A stretch of DNA of 38,562 bases. Origin: Bacillota bacterium. GTDB lineage: Bacteria; Bacillota; Sulfobacillia; JAIMAT01. Each line of letters starts with the position of its first letter. Position 1 is the first letter of the stretch. The notes beneath the pieces are model-generated. The model was given only the letters and a program-made list of their open reading frames with translations, ran no database searches and was not told where the DNA came from. Positions 7,054-15,652 of this stretch are shown here, piece after piece. A program made the position numbers and the translations under genes. The DNA lies in the NCBI GenBank assembly GCA_029961055.1, contig JASBVM010000046.1:1-38562 (forward strand), in the 5' to 3' direction.

Positions 7054-9433
7054 CTTGGACCCACCTCCTGCGCGCGATCACGGCCTGGCCCAGCCCGAGC
7101 CCCCCGTCGTTGGGAGGAAGCTGGACCGGCGTCACCACCCCGATCCCCCGTCCGCGGAGCAGCTGCTCCGCCCGCTCCAGGAGAAGCGGGTTCTGCATGG
7201 TCCCTCCCGTCAGCACCACGCGGTCGACGCCGCGCGCCTCCGCCCACCGCCCGAGCGCCTCGGCCAGGGCGGCGGCGACGGTCTCGTGGAAGTCGGCGGC
7301 CAGCCGCTCCGCCGGAGCCCCCTCGAGGCGGCGCTGCACCAGCTCGCGGAGCGCCGGCCGGAGATCGAAGCGGAGCCGGCCGCCCTCGCCGTCCCCGTCA
7401 CGCCCGTCGCCGGGCTCGAGGGCGAAGGGGTAGGACCGGGGCCGGTATCCGCCACGCACCGCCCGTTCCGCCGCCTCGCCCAGCTCGATGGCCGCCTGGC
7501 CCTCGTAGGTGTTGACCCGCGCCAGGCCGAGCAGGGCGGAGACGGCGTCGAAGAGGCGGCCGGCGCTGGAGGTGAGCGGGGCGTTGAGCCCGCTCCGCAC
7601 CAGCGCCTGCAGCGCCTCCAACTGCGCCCCGGAAAGGTCGAGGAGGCGGCGGGCCAGCCTGTCTCCCCGGTCCGGCCCGAAGGCGTCCCAGAGGTGGCTG
7701 ACCGCCATCCGCCAGGGCTCCCGGACCGCCGCCTCGCCGCCGGGCATCGGGACGTAGCGCAGGTGTCCGAGCCGCTCGAAGCCGGAGGCGTCGCCCCAGA
7801 GCACCTCCCAGCCCCAGATCCGCCCGTCGGTCCCGTAGCCGGTCCCGTCCATCACCGCGCCCAGCGCCGGTCCCTCCAGGCCCGCCTCGGCCAGGGCGGC
7901 GACGAGGTGGGCGTGGTGGTGCTGGACCGGGACCACGCCGGCCCCCTGCTCGCGGGCGAACTCCCGGCCGAGGCGGGAGATCCGGTAGCCCGGGTGGGCG
8001 TCGACGCCCACCACCTCGGGGCGGAGCGAGAGCAGGCGCTGGAAGCGGTCGAGCGCCAGGCGCCAGGCTTCCTCCGCCTCGAGGCTCTCCATCTCGCCGA
8101 CATGGGGGCCGGCGTAGGCCTCGGCGCCGCGGAGGAGGCAGAAGGCGTTCTTCATCTCGCCGCCGGCGCCCAGCGCCGCCGGCCCCTCCGCCGCCGCCCC
8201 GCGGAGGGGCAGGGGGCGCGGCACGTAGCCGCGCGAGCGGCGCTGGATCTGCGTCCGGCCGGCGACGCGGCGGACGACCGAATCGTCGGCGCGGTTGACG
8301 ATCGCCCGGTTGTGCAGCAGGAAGCGGTCGGCGAAGCCGGAGAGCCGCTCCAGCGCCCCCTCGTTCTCGAACTCCAGCGGCAGGCCGGAGAGGTTGCCGC
8401 TGGTCATCACCAGCACCTCCGGTCCCTCCGCCAGGAGGAGCAGGTGGAGCGGGGTGTAGGGGAGCATGACGCCCAGCGTCTCCAGTCCCGGCGCCAGCGA
8501 GGGCGCCAGATCGCGACGCGCTGCCTCCGTCTTCCTCCCCAGCACGATGGGCGCCTCGGGGCTGGTGAGGAGCGCCTCCCCGTCCGCGTCCAGCTCCACG
8601 TACCGTCGTGCCGTCGCCAGGTCGCGGGCCATCACCGCGAAAGGCTTGGCCGGCCGGTGCTTCCGCCGCCGCAGGCGCGCCACCGCCTCCTCGTTCCGCG
8701 CGTCACAGGCCAGGTGGAAGCCGCCCAGCCCCTTGAGCGCCACCACCTCGCCTCGGGCGATCGCCTCCCGGAAGCCATCGAGCCAGTCCTCCTCCAGCCG
8801 CCGGCCCTCGGGCGTCGCCAGCCAGACCTCCGGCCCGCAGGCCGGGCAGGCCACCGGCTGGGCGTCGAAGCGGCGGTCGGCGGGATCGTGGTACTCGCGG
8901 GCGCACTCCGGGCACATGGCGAACTCCGCCATGGCGGTCAGCGGCCGGTCGTAGGGGAGATCCCGGACGATGGTGTACCGCGGCCCGCAGTTGGTGCAGT
9001 TGGTGAACGGGTAGCGGTAGTGGCGGTCGCCGGGGTCGAAGATCTCCCGGCGGCAGTCGGCGCAGGTGGCCAGGTCGGGTGGCACGATCACCTGCCGGCC
9101 GGCCCCTCTCTGCGACTCGACGATGCGGAAGGAAGCCTCGCCCTCCACCGTCGCGACCCGCTCCCGCCGGAGCGAGCGGATCCGCGCCAGCGGGGGTGCC
9201 TCCTTCTGCAGGCCTGCCTCGAAGGCGGCCAGCGCCTCGGGCGGCCCCTGCAGCTCGACGACCACGCCGGCGTCGGCGTTGTAGACCCGCCCGCCCAGCC
9301 CCAGCCGCGTGGCCAGCCGGTAGACGAAGGGCCGGAAGCCCACGCCTTGGACGGTCCCGGCGACGGTCAGGCGCCAGCGCTCTTCCTGAGCTCCAGCCGC
9401 TCCCGCGCGTTCCGCACGAGCCAGTCCAGCCAC
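7031..9433 (-). CDS. hypF: HypF, carbamoyltransferase for hydrogenase cyanide ligand synthesis
   Basis: A protein of about 800 residues that transfers carbamoyl from carbamoyl phosphate to the C-terminal cysteine of HypE. All four domains are visible in order: an acylphosphatase-like domain (VAGTVQGVGFRPFVYRLA), two zinc fingers (CADCRREIFDP ... NCTNCGPRYT and CPECAREYHDP ... ACPACGPEVWL), a YrdC-like domain (KGLGGFHLACDARN, KHRPAKPFAVM, MTSGNLSG) and the Kae1-like C-terminal domain (QHHHAHLVAALAE, VLTGGTMQN, PPNDGGLGLGQA). The GTG start at 9433 lies within the end of hypB (67-base overlap) with a GGGAGGGGG site just upstream; no better start occurs before the acylphosphatase domain. Length is normal for the family. 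Confidence 0.97.
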   Translation of the reverse strand: MAGLARAERAGAAGAQEERWRLTVAGTVQGVGFRPFVYRLATRLGLGGRVYNADAGVVVELQGPPEALAAFEAGLQKEAPPLARIRSLRRERVATVEGEASFRIVESQRGAGRQVIVPPDLATCADCRREIFDPGDRHYRYPFTNCTNCGPRYTIVRDLPYDRPLTAMAEFAMCPECAREYHDPADRRFDAQPVACPACGPEVWLATPEGRRLEEDWLDGFREAIARGEVVALKGLGGFHLACDARNEEAVARLRRRKHRPAKPFAVMARDLATARRYVELDADGEALLTSPEAPIVLGRKTEAARRDLAPSLAPGLETLGVMLPYTPLHLLLLAEGPEVLVMTSGNLSGLPLEFENEGALERLSGFADRFLLHNRAIVNRADDSVVRRVAGRTQIQRRSRGYVPRPLPLRGAAAEGPAALGAGGEMKNAFCLLRGAEAYAGPHVGEMESLEAEEAWRLALDRFQRLLSLRPEVVGVDAHPGYRISRLGREFAREQGAGVVPVQHHHAHLVAALAEAGLEGPALGAVMDGTGYGTDGRIWGWEVLWGDASGFERLGHLRYVPMPGGEAAVREPWRMAVSHLWDAFGPDRGDRLARRLLDLSGAQLEALQALVRSGLNAPLTSSAGRLFDAVSALLGLARVNTYEGQAAIELGEAAERAVRGGYRPRSYPFALEPGDGRDGDGEGGRLRFDLRPALRELVQRRLEGAPAERLAADFHETVAAALAEALGRWAEARGVDRVVLTGGTMQNPLLLERAEQLLRGRGIGVVTPVQLPPNDGGLGLGQAVIARRRWVQGVSGGTR

Positions 9434-10056
9434 GGGTCCACCCCCTCCCCGGAGCGCGCCGAGAGAGGAAAGACGGGTACCCCGGGGTGGACGGCCTGCA
9501 GGTCTTCTCGGACGCGTTCGACGCGGAAGTCCAGGTGGGGAGCCAGGTCCATCTTGTTGAGCACCACCACGTCGGCGGTGCGGAAGACCTCGGGGTACTT
9601 GGCCACCTTGTCGTCACCCTCGGGCGTGCTGAGCAGGACCACCCGGAGCTCCTCGCCCAGCAGGTACTCGGCGGGGCAGACCAGGTTGCCCACGTTCTCG
9701 ATCAGGAGCAGTCCCCATCCCCGCTCGGGGCGCCCCAGATCGAGCTCGTCCAGCGCGCGCGAGACCATCCGCGCATCCAGGTGGCAGGCGCCGCGCGTCT
9801 CGATCTGGACCGCGCGACCGCCGGCGCCGGCCACGCGGTCGGCGTCCCGGGCCGTCTCCACGTCGCCCTCCACCACGGCCACGTCGCAGCGCGCACGGAG
9901 ACGGGGCAGGACCGCCTCGATCAGGCTGGTCTTGCCCGAACCCGGGGAGCTGAGCAGGTTGACGGCCACCCAGCCTGCCTCCAGGAGGCGCCGGCGGTTC
10001 AGCTCGGCCTGGCGTTCGTTGGCGCCCAGCGCCTTGACGCCGATCTCCACCTTCAT
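9367..10056 (-). CDS. hypB: HypB, GTPase for nickel insertion into hydrogenase
   Basis: A 229-residue SIMIBI-class GTPase that works with HypA to deliver nickel to the hydrogenase large subunit. Visible are the Walker A loop SPGSGKTSL (about residues 37-45), VVEGDVETARDADR, the metal-site GACHLDA with the conserved Cys-His pair of the G domain, LLIENVGNLVCP and the NKMD nucleotide-specificity motif. The N-terminal CxxCGC nickel site and polyhistidine stretch seen in some HypB proteins are absent. I chose ATG 10056 (MKVEIG) because GAGGGTGAG precedes it; an in-frame ATG at 10074 would overlap hypA by eight bases and has a poorly spaced site. It lies between hypA and hypF. Confidence 0.96.
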   Translation of the reverse strand: MKVEIGVKALGANERQAELNRRRLLEAGWVAVNLLSSPGSGKTSLIEAVLPRLRARCDVAVVEGDVETARDADRVAGAGGRAVQIETRGACHLDARMVSRALDELDLGRPERGWGLLLIENVGNLVCPAEYLLGEELRVVLLSTPEGDDKVAKYPEVFRTADVVVLNKMDLAPHLDFRVERVREDLQAVHPGVPVFPLSARSGEGVDPWLDWLVRNARERLELRKSAGA

Positions 10057-10066
10057 CGGCTCACCC

Positions 10067-10414
10067 TCATTCACCCTCGATCGAGGCCACCAGGAGCTCT
10101 TCGCCCGCGAGGAGCTCGCCGCCCAGCGCGCCGCACGCGGGGCAGACCAGGAGGAAGCCCTCCTCGGGATGGTACTCGAGCCCGCAGGCGGGGCAGACCG
10201 CCCGGGCGTCGCGCCACTCCACCTCCAGCCGGGCGCCCGGGGCGAAGGGCTCCCCGTCGCGGAGCGCCTCCCAGGCGAACTCCAGCGCGTCGGGCAGGAC
10301 GGCGGTCCGCTCGCCCACCACCATGGCGACCCGCTCGACGCGGCGGATGCCGGCCTTGGCCGCCTCCTGGCGGACCACCTCCACGACGGATTCCATGATG
10401 CCGAACTCGTGCAT
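10067..10414 (-). CDS. hypA: HypA, nickel metallochaperone
   Basis: A 115-residue protein starting MHEFGIMESVVEVV, where His2 is the nickel ligand of the family. The C-terminal part has the zinc-binding pair VCPACG ... VCPACGAL (two CxxC motifs). Length matches the family (about 113-118). HypA passes nickel to the hydrogenase precursor with HypB, which is encoded immediately downstream. Confidence 0.96.
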   Translation of the reverse strand: MHEFGIMESVVEVVRQEAAKAGIRRVERVAMVVGERTAVLPDALEFAWEALRDGEPFAPGARLEVEWRDARAVCPACGLEYHPEEGFLLVCPACGALGGELLAGEELLVASIEGE

Positions 10415-10446
10415 CCCGGGCCCTCCCGCCGAGCGGACCGGCGTCC

Positions 10447-11265
10447 CTAGCGCTCGATCCAGCGGAGGCCGTCCGCCAGGATCTCGCTGACCACATCCAG
10501 CCAGGACAGCTGCCTCAATATAGCGGGGTCGAGCTCGTCCGGCCAGGTACCCTGGGAGGCAGGATCGGTGACAAAGAGTTCCACCTCTGCCGCGGACGGC
10601 CGCAGCCAGGCCACTTGGAGCGCCCGGACGGGGTCGAAGCCGGGATCGAGCCTCCGGAGGGCCTCCAGATCCCGCTCGGCCTCCACGTCGAAGAGCTCCG
10701 CCTCGCGCGCCGGGTCGATATTCTCCACCGGCCAGGGCAAGGGACCCCGGCGGCGGTTGCGAAGGCGGCAGCCGTTGTCCAGGGCTAGGCGCGACAGATG
10801 GAAGGCCACCTGATCGTCCCCGGCTCCGACCATGAAGCGCCGATAGCGCGGCCGCGGGGGATCGCCCCGGCGCTGCCGCCACCACCCCGACAGGAGGTGT
10901 TCCGCCTCGTCCGCCGTCTCTCGCTCCGTTCCCGCTGTCTCCACCCCGGCCTCCGCCTGGCTCTGCCAGAAGGCGGCCTCGAAACGGTCCAGCTCCTCGC
11001 GGAAGCGCGCATAATCCCGGAGAGGGTCGATGCCTGCCGCCACCAGCTCCTCTTCCTTCCGCCGGAAGGGCAGGTCGTAACGGTAGAGCAGGTCTAGCGC
11101 CTCCGCCACCTCCGGCTCGAACTCCTGGCGCCGCTTCCAGAGCTCCTCCAGGCTCCGGCTCGTCCAGTCGAAGTCGGGCTCGGTCCACTGGAAGCGCGCC
11201 TGGACCCGGGCACGCGCCTCCGGAAGCCGCGCCTCCACCTGCTCGCGCAGAGTCTCCGCCCTCAT
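10447..11265 (-). CDS. Unknown protein within the hydrogenase operon
   Basis: A 272-residue, strongly charged soluble protein (many Glu, Arg, Trp) with no membrane segment and no recognised motif. Segments such as FQWTEPDFDWTSRSLEELWKRRQEFEPEV and RQLSWLDVVSEILADGLRWIER look like amphipathic helices. Its ATG overlaps the stop codon of the maturation protease gene (ATGA, 11262-11265), and hypA follows after about 30 bases, so it is translated as part of the operon. I do not recognise the family. The position between the structural/protease genes and hypABFCDE makes a maturation or assembly role likely, but this rests on context alone. Confidence 0.8.
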   Translation of the reverse strand: MRAETLREQVEARLPEARARVQARFQWTEPDFDWTSRSLEELWKRRQEFEPEVAEALDLLYRYDLPFRRKEEELVAAGIDPLRDYARFREELDRFEAAFWQSQAEAGVETAGTERETADEAEHLLSGWWRQRRGDPPRPRYRRFMVGAGDDQVAFHLSRLALDNGCRLRNRRRGPLPWPVENIDPAREAELFDVEAERDLEALRRLDPGFDPVRALQVAWLRPSAAEVELFVTDPASQGTWPDELDPAILRQLSWLDVVSEILADGLRWIER

Positions 11266-11837
11266 CGGTGGTCCTCCTCCTGGCCGGCTGCGCTGGCCCG
11301 CAGGAGTTCGACCGGGTCGACGCGGAAGGGCGCCTCCCGCCGGGCCAGCGGCCGGATGCCGAGCTTCTCCAGCTCATCCAGCACAGCCTGCTCCATGGCC
11401 GGCAGGCGCGACTCCACGGCGGGGGAGAGCCCCAGCTTCATCTCGCGGATCTCGCCCGGCTGCATCGCGATCACCACCGTCTCCGGGAGCTCTCCAAGCA
11501 GGACCAAGCCCGCAAGCACATCGAGAATCTGGACGTCGTGGGCCGAGCTGATGGCCCGGCGGGCCACCTGGTGGAGATCCTGGGGCGCGAAGCGGTAGAG
11601 CGTGCCGGGCCGGGCGTCGGCCTCGATCGCGTCGGCGATGACCACGGCCCGGTGGCGCGCCACCAGGTCGAGCAGGTCCCAGCCCAGCGTTCCCCCGTCG
11701 ACCAGTTGGAGGCCTTCGGGGAAATCGTAGGCCCGGCGCATGTGGTCCACGAGATAGACGCCCAACCCCTCGTCGCCCAGGAGCACGTTGCCGAGGCCGA
11801 GCACCAGGACCTCCCCCGCAGCCTCCGTCCCCATCAT
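11262..11837 (-). CDS. hyaD: Hydrogenase maturation endopeptidase (HyaD/HybD/HupD family)
   Basis: A 191-residue protease that removes the C-terminal peptide of the large subunit after nickel insertion. The family start VLGLGNVLLGDEGLGVYLVDHM contains the conserved nickel-sensing Glu (LGDEGLG), the second ligand is the Asp in DGGTLGWDLLDL, and the third is the His in ISSAHDVQILD. The ADAIEAD segment is also typical. The large subunit encoded two genes upstream has a matching cleavage site (DPCIACAVH followed by a 16-residue tail). The C-terminal ~25 residues (PFRVDPVELLRASAAGQEEDHR) extend beyond the usual family length. It follows the cytochrome gene after three bases. Confidence 0.95.
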   Translation of the reverse strand: MMGTEAAGEVLVLGLGNVLLGDEGLGVYLVDHMRRAYDFPEGLQLVDGGTLGWDLLDLVARHRAVVIADAIEADARPGTLYRFAPQDLHQVARRAISSAHDVQILDVLAGLVLLGELPETVVIAMQPGEIREMKLGLSPAVESRLPAMEQAVLDELEKLGIRPLARREAPFRVDPVELLRASAAGQEEDHR

Positions 11838-11840
11838 CCC

Positions 11841-12659
11841 TCACCGCGCCGGATGGACCGGCTGGCCACCGGCCGGCGGCGCCACGGGCGGAGCGGGAGG
11901 CGCGCGCCGCTCGGACGGCCTGGGGGCGGCTGCCACCCCGGAGACCGGGACCGGTGCCCTGCGGAATCCGACGATCATGTTCTCGATGGTTCCGTCGCGG
12001 TTCTGGACGGCATTCCAGATGGCCATGTAGACGTGGACGACCACGAAGAGGAGGATGGCCAGCGCCAGCCAGTGGTGCCAGGAACGGAGTCCCGCGAGTC
12101 CACCGAAGACCGGGTAGAGGAAGCCCAGCGTGTAGTAGGCGAAGCCGCCCAGGCCCGCATGGTAGTTGGCGCCGTAGAGCAGCCAGCCGGTCAGCGCGAT
12201 CAGCACCAGGAGCACGTAAAAGATGGCGTAGGTGACGAACTGGAGGGGCCCGTATCGCCCCGCCACGTTCCGCTCCTCCCTCTGTAGAAGCAGGTAGTAC
12301 TTCACCTGGGAGGCCCAGTGGCGCCCCGAGAGGCAGACCCGCCCGTCACGCCACTCCCGCGCCAGGATGGCGGTGTAGATGCGGACCAGCGTCACCGCGA
12401 TGAGGGCGAAGCCCACCATCTCGTGCGTCCCGCGTACCAGCCCCACCAGGAAGTTGTCCCGCGTGGGGATCCCCAGGTTGGTCTGCAGGAACGGGTTGGC
12501 GATCTCGAACCCGGTCAGCAGCAGGTAGGTGATGAACAGCATCCGCAGCCAGTGCATCCAGCGCGTGGTCGGGGAGAACTCCTCCCAGGGCTGCTCCTGC
12601 GCGGAGGCCAAGGTGTCCACCGGCGCTCGTTTCGCCGCTTGGGACTGCACGCCCCTCAC
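11841..12659 (-). CDS. hyaC: Ni/Fe-hydrogenase b-type cytochrome subunit
   Basis: A 272-residue membrane protein with four main hydrophobic segments and histidines suitable for heme b ligation (TTRWMHWLRMLFITYLL, GTHEMVGFALIAV, SWHHWLALAILLFVVVHVYMAIWN). It belongs to the HyaC/HupC family, which anchors the periplasmic hydrogenase and passes electrons from H2 to the quinone pool. GTTP-like N-terminal residues precede the first membrane segment, and a ~40-residue proline/alanine-rich tail follows the last one. The GTG start overlaps the large-subunit stop codon (GTGA, 12656-12659), showing translational coupling. Confidence 0.94.
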   Translation of the reverse strand: MRGVQSQAAKRAPVDTLASAQEQPWEEFSPTTRWMHWLRMLFITYLLLTGFEIANPFLQTNLGIPTRDNFLVGLVRGTHEMVGFALIAVTLVRIYTAILAREWRDGRVCLSGRHWASQVKYYLLLQREERNVAGRYGPLQFVTYAIFYVLLVLIALTGWLLYGANYHAGLGGFAYYTLGFLYPVFGGLAGLRSWHHWLALAILLFVVVHVYMAIWNAVQNRDGTIENMIVGFRRAPVPVSGVAAAPRPSERRAPPAPPVAPPAGGQPVHPAR

Positions 12660-14347
12660 CCCCGAACCTCGAACTGGGCCAGCTCCTGGCCTTCGGCGTC
12701 AATGACGTGGACGGCGCAGGCGATACACGGGTCAAATGAGTGGATGGTGCGCAGCACCTCCAGCGGCTGATCCGGCTTGGCCAGCCTGGTGTGGATCAGC
12801 GCAGCCTCGTATGGTCCCAGCTGGCCCAAGTGGTCGCGCGGGCTTGCATTCCACGTGCTGGGCACGACCGCCTGATACCCCGCGATCTTCCCGTCCTTGA
12901 TCTTCACCCAGTGGCCAAGGGCCCCTCGCGGCGCGGCGCCCAGCGCGAAGCCCTCGCCGTCCTTCAGCTCGTAGGGGCGATAGGTCTCTGTCTGGCCCCG
13001 GCTGACGTTCTCCACCAACTCGTTGACCCAGCCCGGCACCGCCTCCGCCAGCAAGGCCGTCTCCAGGCCGCGAGCGACTGTCCGACCCACAGTAGAGAAC
13101 CAGTAACTGGGCTCCCAGCCCGTGTCACGCTCGAACTGCTGCTTGAGCCGGATGAAGGCCTCGTCACCCGCGGCCGTCGCGATCAGGAGGCGGGCGAGGG
13201 GCCCGCCCTCCATGGGCTTCCCGTCGTAGCGCGGCGCCTTGATCCAGCTGTACTTGCCGCTTCGTTGGAGTTGACCGTCCGGCTCCAAGCCCGTGTAGTG
13301 CGGAAGGGTCTCCTCGTCAAAGGGGGGCAAGCCCTTCTCCGGTCCCTGGTACCAGGCATGGGTGACATCTTCGGTGATTTTGGCAGGGTCCAGCGGGTGC
13401 ACCCGGCTCAGGTCGCGGTTCAGAATGACGCCCTTGACGAAAAGCTCCCTTGCCTGTGGCCAGGGCAGGTCCTCGAGCGGGAATCCGCCATAGTCCATAA
13501 AGTTCGGCACGCCGTTGCCGATCCCGGCGGCCGCCTCTTCCTTGTAGGCCTGACCCAGCAGGCGCAGGTCAGGCAGGTAGGCCTGGCTCACAAACTGGCC
13601 GGCGCTCTTCATCTTGTAGAGGAACTCTCCCACCCGGGAGGGATCTTCCATGTCCATAACCGAGGCGACACCGCCGACCACGACGGTCTGCGGATGCGGG
13701 TTCTTGCCCCCGAACACGGCCTGCGCCTGGGCGATGATCCGCTGCACGTTGAGGGCGTCCAGGTAGTGGGAGAGCAGGATCAGGTTCTGCTCCGGCGTCA
13801 GCCGGTAGGCCGGGTGCCCCCAGAACCCGTTGGCGAAGGGGCCCAGCTGCCCGGAGTCGACCACCTGCTTGATGCGCGCTTGGACCGCCCGGTAGGTGGC
13901 TTCACTGGTGTTGTAGGGCGTGTCCGCGTAATGGAGGGCCTCGGCGGCGGCCTTGGCGGGCGACGCCTGAAGTGCGGCCACGGGGTCGAACCAGTCCATG
14001 GCATGCAAGTGGTAGAAGTGGACCACGTGATCGTGCATGAAGGTGGCGGCGTGCAACAGGTTCCGCAGGATGCGGGCGTTGGGCGGCACCTGGATACCCA
14101 GCGCGGCCTCCACCGCCTCGGTGGCCCGCTCGAGGTGGCTGTAGGTGCAGACTCCGCAGATCCGCTGGGCCAGCAGCCCGGCGTCCCGCGGATCGCGGTT
14201 CTTCAGGACCAGCTCGATGCCGCGGAAGAGAGTGGAGGAGCTGTACGCCTCCCGGACGACGTTGTCCGCGTCCAGGTCCACCTCGATGCGCAGGTGTCCC
14301 TCGATCCTGGTCACCGGATCGATGGTGACCCGCTTCAACGTGGCCAT
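12656..14347 (-). CDS. hyaB: [NiFe]-hydrogenase large subunit (group 1 type uptake hydrogenase)
   Basis: A 563-residue catalytic subunit. The four nickel-iron ligands are present: R-I-C64-G-V-C67-T-Y-S-H near the N-terminus and D-P-C541-I-A-C544-A-V-H547 near the C-terminus. The 16 residues after His547 (VIDAEGQELAQFEVRG) are the extension removed by the maturation protease encoded downstream. The start region VTIDPVTRIEGHLRIEVDLD is also diagnostic. It follows the small subunit after six bases with a GGAGTGA site. Together with a Tat-exported small subunit and a cytochrome b this indicates a membrane-bound, periplasm-facing H2-oxidising enzyme. Confidence 0.98.
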   Translation of the reverse strand: MATLKRVTIDPVTRIEGHLRIEVDLDADNVVREAYSSSTLFRGIELVLKNRDPRDAGLLAQRICGVCTYSHLERATEAVEAALGIQVPPNARILRNLLHAATFMHDHVVHFYHLHAMDWFDPVAALQASPAKAAAEALHYADTPYNTSEATYRAVQARIKQVVDSGQLGPFANGFWGHPAYRLTPEQNLILLSHYLDALNVQRIIAQAQAVFGGKNPHPQTVVVGGVASVMDMEDPSRVGEFLYKMKSAGQFVSQAYLPDLRLLGQAYKEEAAAGIGNGVPNFMDYGGFPLEDLPWPQARELFVKGVILNRDLSRVHPLDPAKITEDVTHAWYQGPEKGLPPFDEETLPHYTGLEPDGQLQRSGKYSWIKAPRYDGKPMEGGPLARLLIATAAGDEAFIRLKQQFERDTGWEPSYWFSTVGRTVARGLETALLAEAVPGWVNELVENVSRGQTETYRPYELKDGEGFALGAAPRGALGHWVKIKDGKIAGYQAVVPSTWNASPRDHLGQLGPYEAALIHTRLAKPDQPLEVLRTIHSFDPCIACAVHVIDAEGQELAQFEVRG

Positions 14348-14353
14348 GAGGGC

Positions 14354-15652
14354 TCACTCCCTTTCCTTCGGGCTGACCGACGGCTCCTGGCCTGCAGGCT
14401 CGGAGCCCGCTTCGTTCCAGGCCGGGGTCAGCCGGTTGCGCACCGCCGTCGCGGCGGCATGCACAGCGATCCCCGCCGCGGCCGCACCCAGGGCCCATTC
14501 GCCGACGGTGTTCGCCTTGGCGTCGATGCCGATGCCCAGGGCGGAGCCGTAGACCTTCTCGCCCAGCGGCTGCTCGTAGGGCGCCATGGAGTCCCAGAAG
14601 TCCGGTTCGCTGCAGCCGATGCAGCCGTGCCCGGCGCGGATCGGCCAGGAAGTCCCCTGGTTCCAGCGGATCAGGGAGCAGTTGTTGAAGGTGTACGGGC
14701 CCTTGCAGCCCATCTTGAACAGGCACCAGCCCTGCTCGGCGCCGGCGTCCCCCCACTGGAGCACGTACTCGCCAGCGTCGAAGTGGCCGCGCCGCTCGCA
14801 ATTGTCGTGGATGCGCCGGCCGTAGGCCCAGAGCGGGCGGCTGTACTGGTCCAGTGCCGGCATGCGGCCGAACATCACGACGTCCAGGAGGGTGCCCACG
14901 ATGTTGGTGGCGTTGGCCGGGCAGCCGGAGATGTTGATCACCGGGATGCCCAGCGCCTCCCCGACACCCTTGGCGCCCGTAGGATTGGGAGCGGCGGCCG
15001 GGATGCCGCCGAAGGTGGCGCAGGTGCCCACCGCCATCACCGCCTTGGCGCCGGAGGCGACGCGACGGGCCAGCGCGAGGCCGGTCTCCCCCTTCGATCC
15101 GATGGTGAGGTAGGCGCCGCCCAGTCCGGTCGGGAGCGCTCCCTCGAACATGGCCACGTAGTTGCCGCGCTCCTTCTCGAGGATCTCGTCCAGGTGCGCC
15201 TCCGCAGCCTCGCCTGCCGCTGCCATGACCGTCTCGTTGTACTCCAGCGAGATGGTGTCCAGGATCACGGTCGCGAAGTCCGGGTCGGCAGTTCGCAGCA
15301 GCGACTCGGTGTTCCCATCGCAGTCGGCCAGGTTGATCCAGACCACCGGCAGGCGGGTGCTGAGCGTCGCTGCACGAGCCACACGCGGCTCGAAGATGGG
15401 CGGCAGCATGAGAGCCGCCGTCATCATGGAGCTCCAGCGCATGAAGTCGCGCCGGGTCAGCCCAGTGGAGAACAGACGGTCCAAGATGGATCCGCGCCCA
15501 GGCTGCGGTTCGACCTGCTCGAGGAGATCGAGGCGCCGGTCGACCTGTTCGGCGATCTCCTCCAAGCGGGCCGGATCGCCGGCAGCGGGCTCGCCTTCCA
15601 GCGGCCGTTCCTGGACCACCGGAAGGTCGTCGAGCCTGATATCGGTCCTCAC
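14354..15652 (-). CDS. hyaA: [NiFe]-hydrogenase small subunit, Tat exported, with Cys-to-Asn change at the proximal cluster
   Basis: A 432-residue electron-transfer subunit. From GTG 15652 (AGGAGG about ten bases upstream) the protein has a 66-residue charged extension, then a twin-arginine signal (LTRRDFMRW, residues 65-73) with a hydrophobic stretch to about residue 95. Cluster ligands by alignment: proximal C111, C211 (GTC), C244 (GCPAN) but N114 where the family has Cys (motif CDGNTESLLR instead of CTGCTESLLR); distal H282, C285, C310, C316; medial C325, C344, C347. A C-terminal hydrophobic helix (about 384-403) anchors it to the membrane. The overall pattern resembles the group 1 small subunits. 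It is the first gene of the operon. Confidence 0.95.
   Translation of the reverse strand: MRTDIRLDDLPVVQERPLEGEPAAGDPARLEEIAEQVDRRLDLLEQVEPQPGRGSILDRLFSTGLTRRDFMRWSSMMTAALMLPPIFEPRVARAATLSTRLPVVWINLADCDGNTESLLRTADPDFATVILDTISLEYNETVMAAAGEAAEAHLDEILEKERGNYVAMFEGALPTGLGGAYLTIGSKGETGLALARRVASGAKAVMAVGTCATFGGIPAAAPNPTGAKGVGEALGIPVINISGCPANATNIVGTLLDVVMFGRMPALDQYSRPLWAYGRRIHDNCERRGHFDAGEYVLQWGDAGAEQGWCLFKMGCKGPYTFNNCSLIRWNQGTSWPIRAGHGCIGCSEPDFWDSMAPYEQPLGEKVYGSALGIGIDAKANTVGEWALGAAAAGIAVHAAATAVRNRLTPAWNEAGSEPAGQEPSVSPKERE

Noticed and set aside
6920-10450. Very long open frame (1176 codons) on the plus strand across the hyp genes
   Set aside because: It is antisense to hypC, hypF, hypB and hypA, which have clear family motifs. 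Long antisense frames are expected in very GC-rich DNA with few stop codons.
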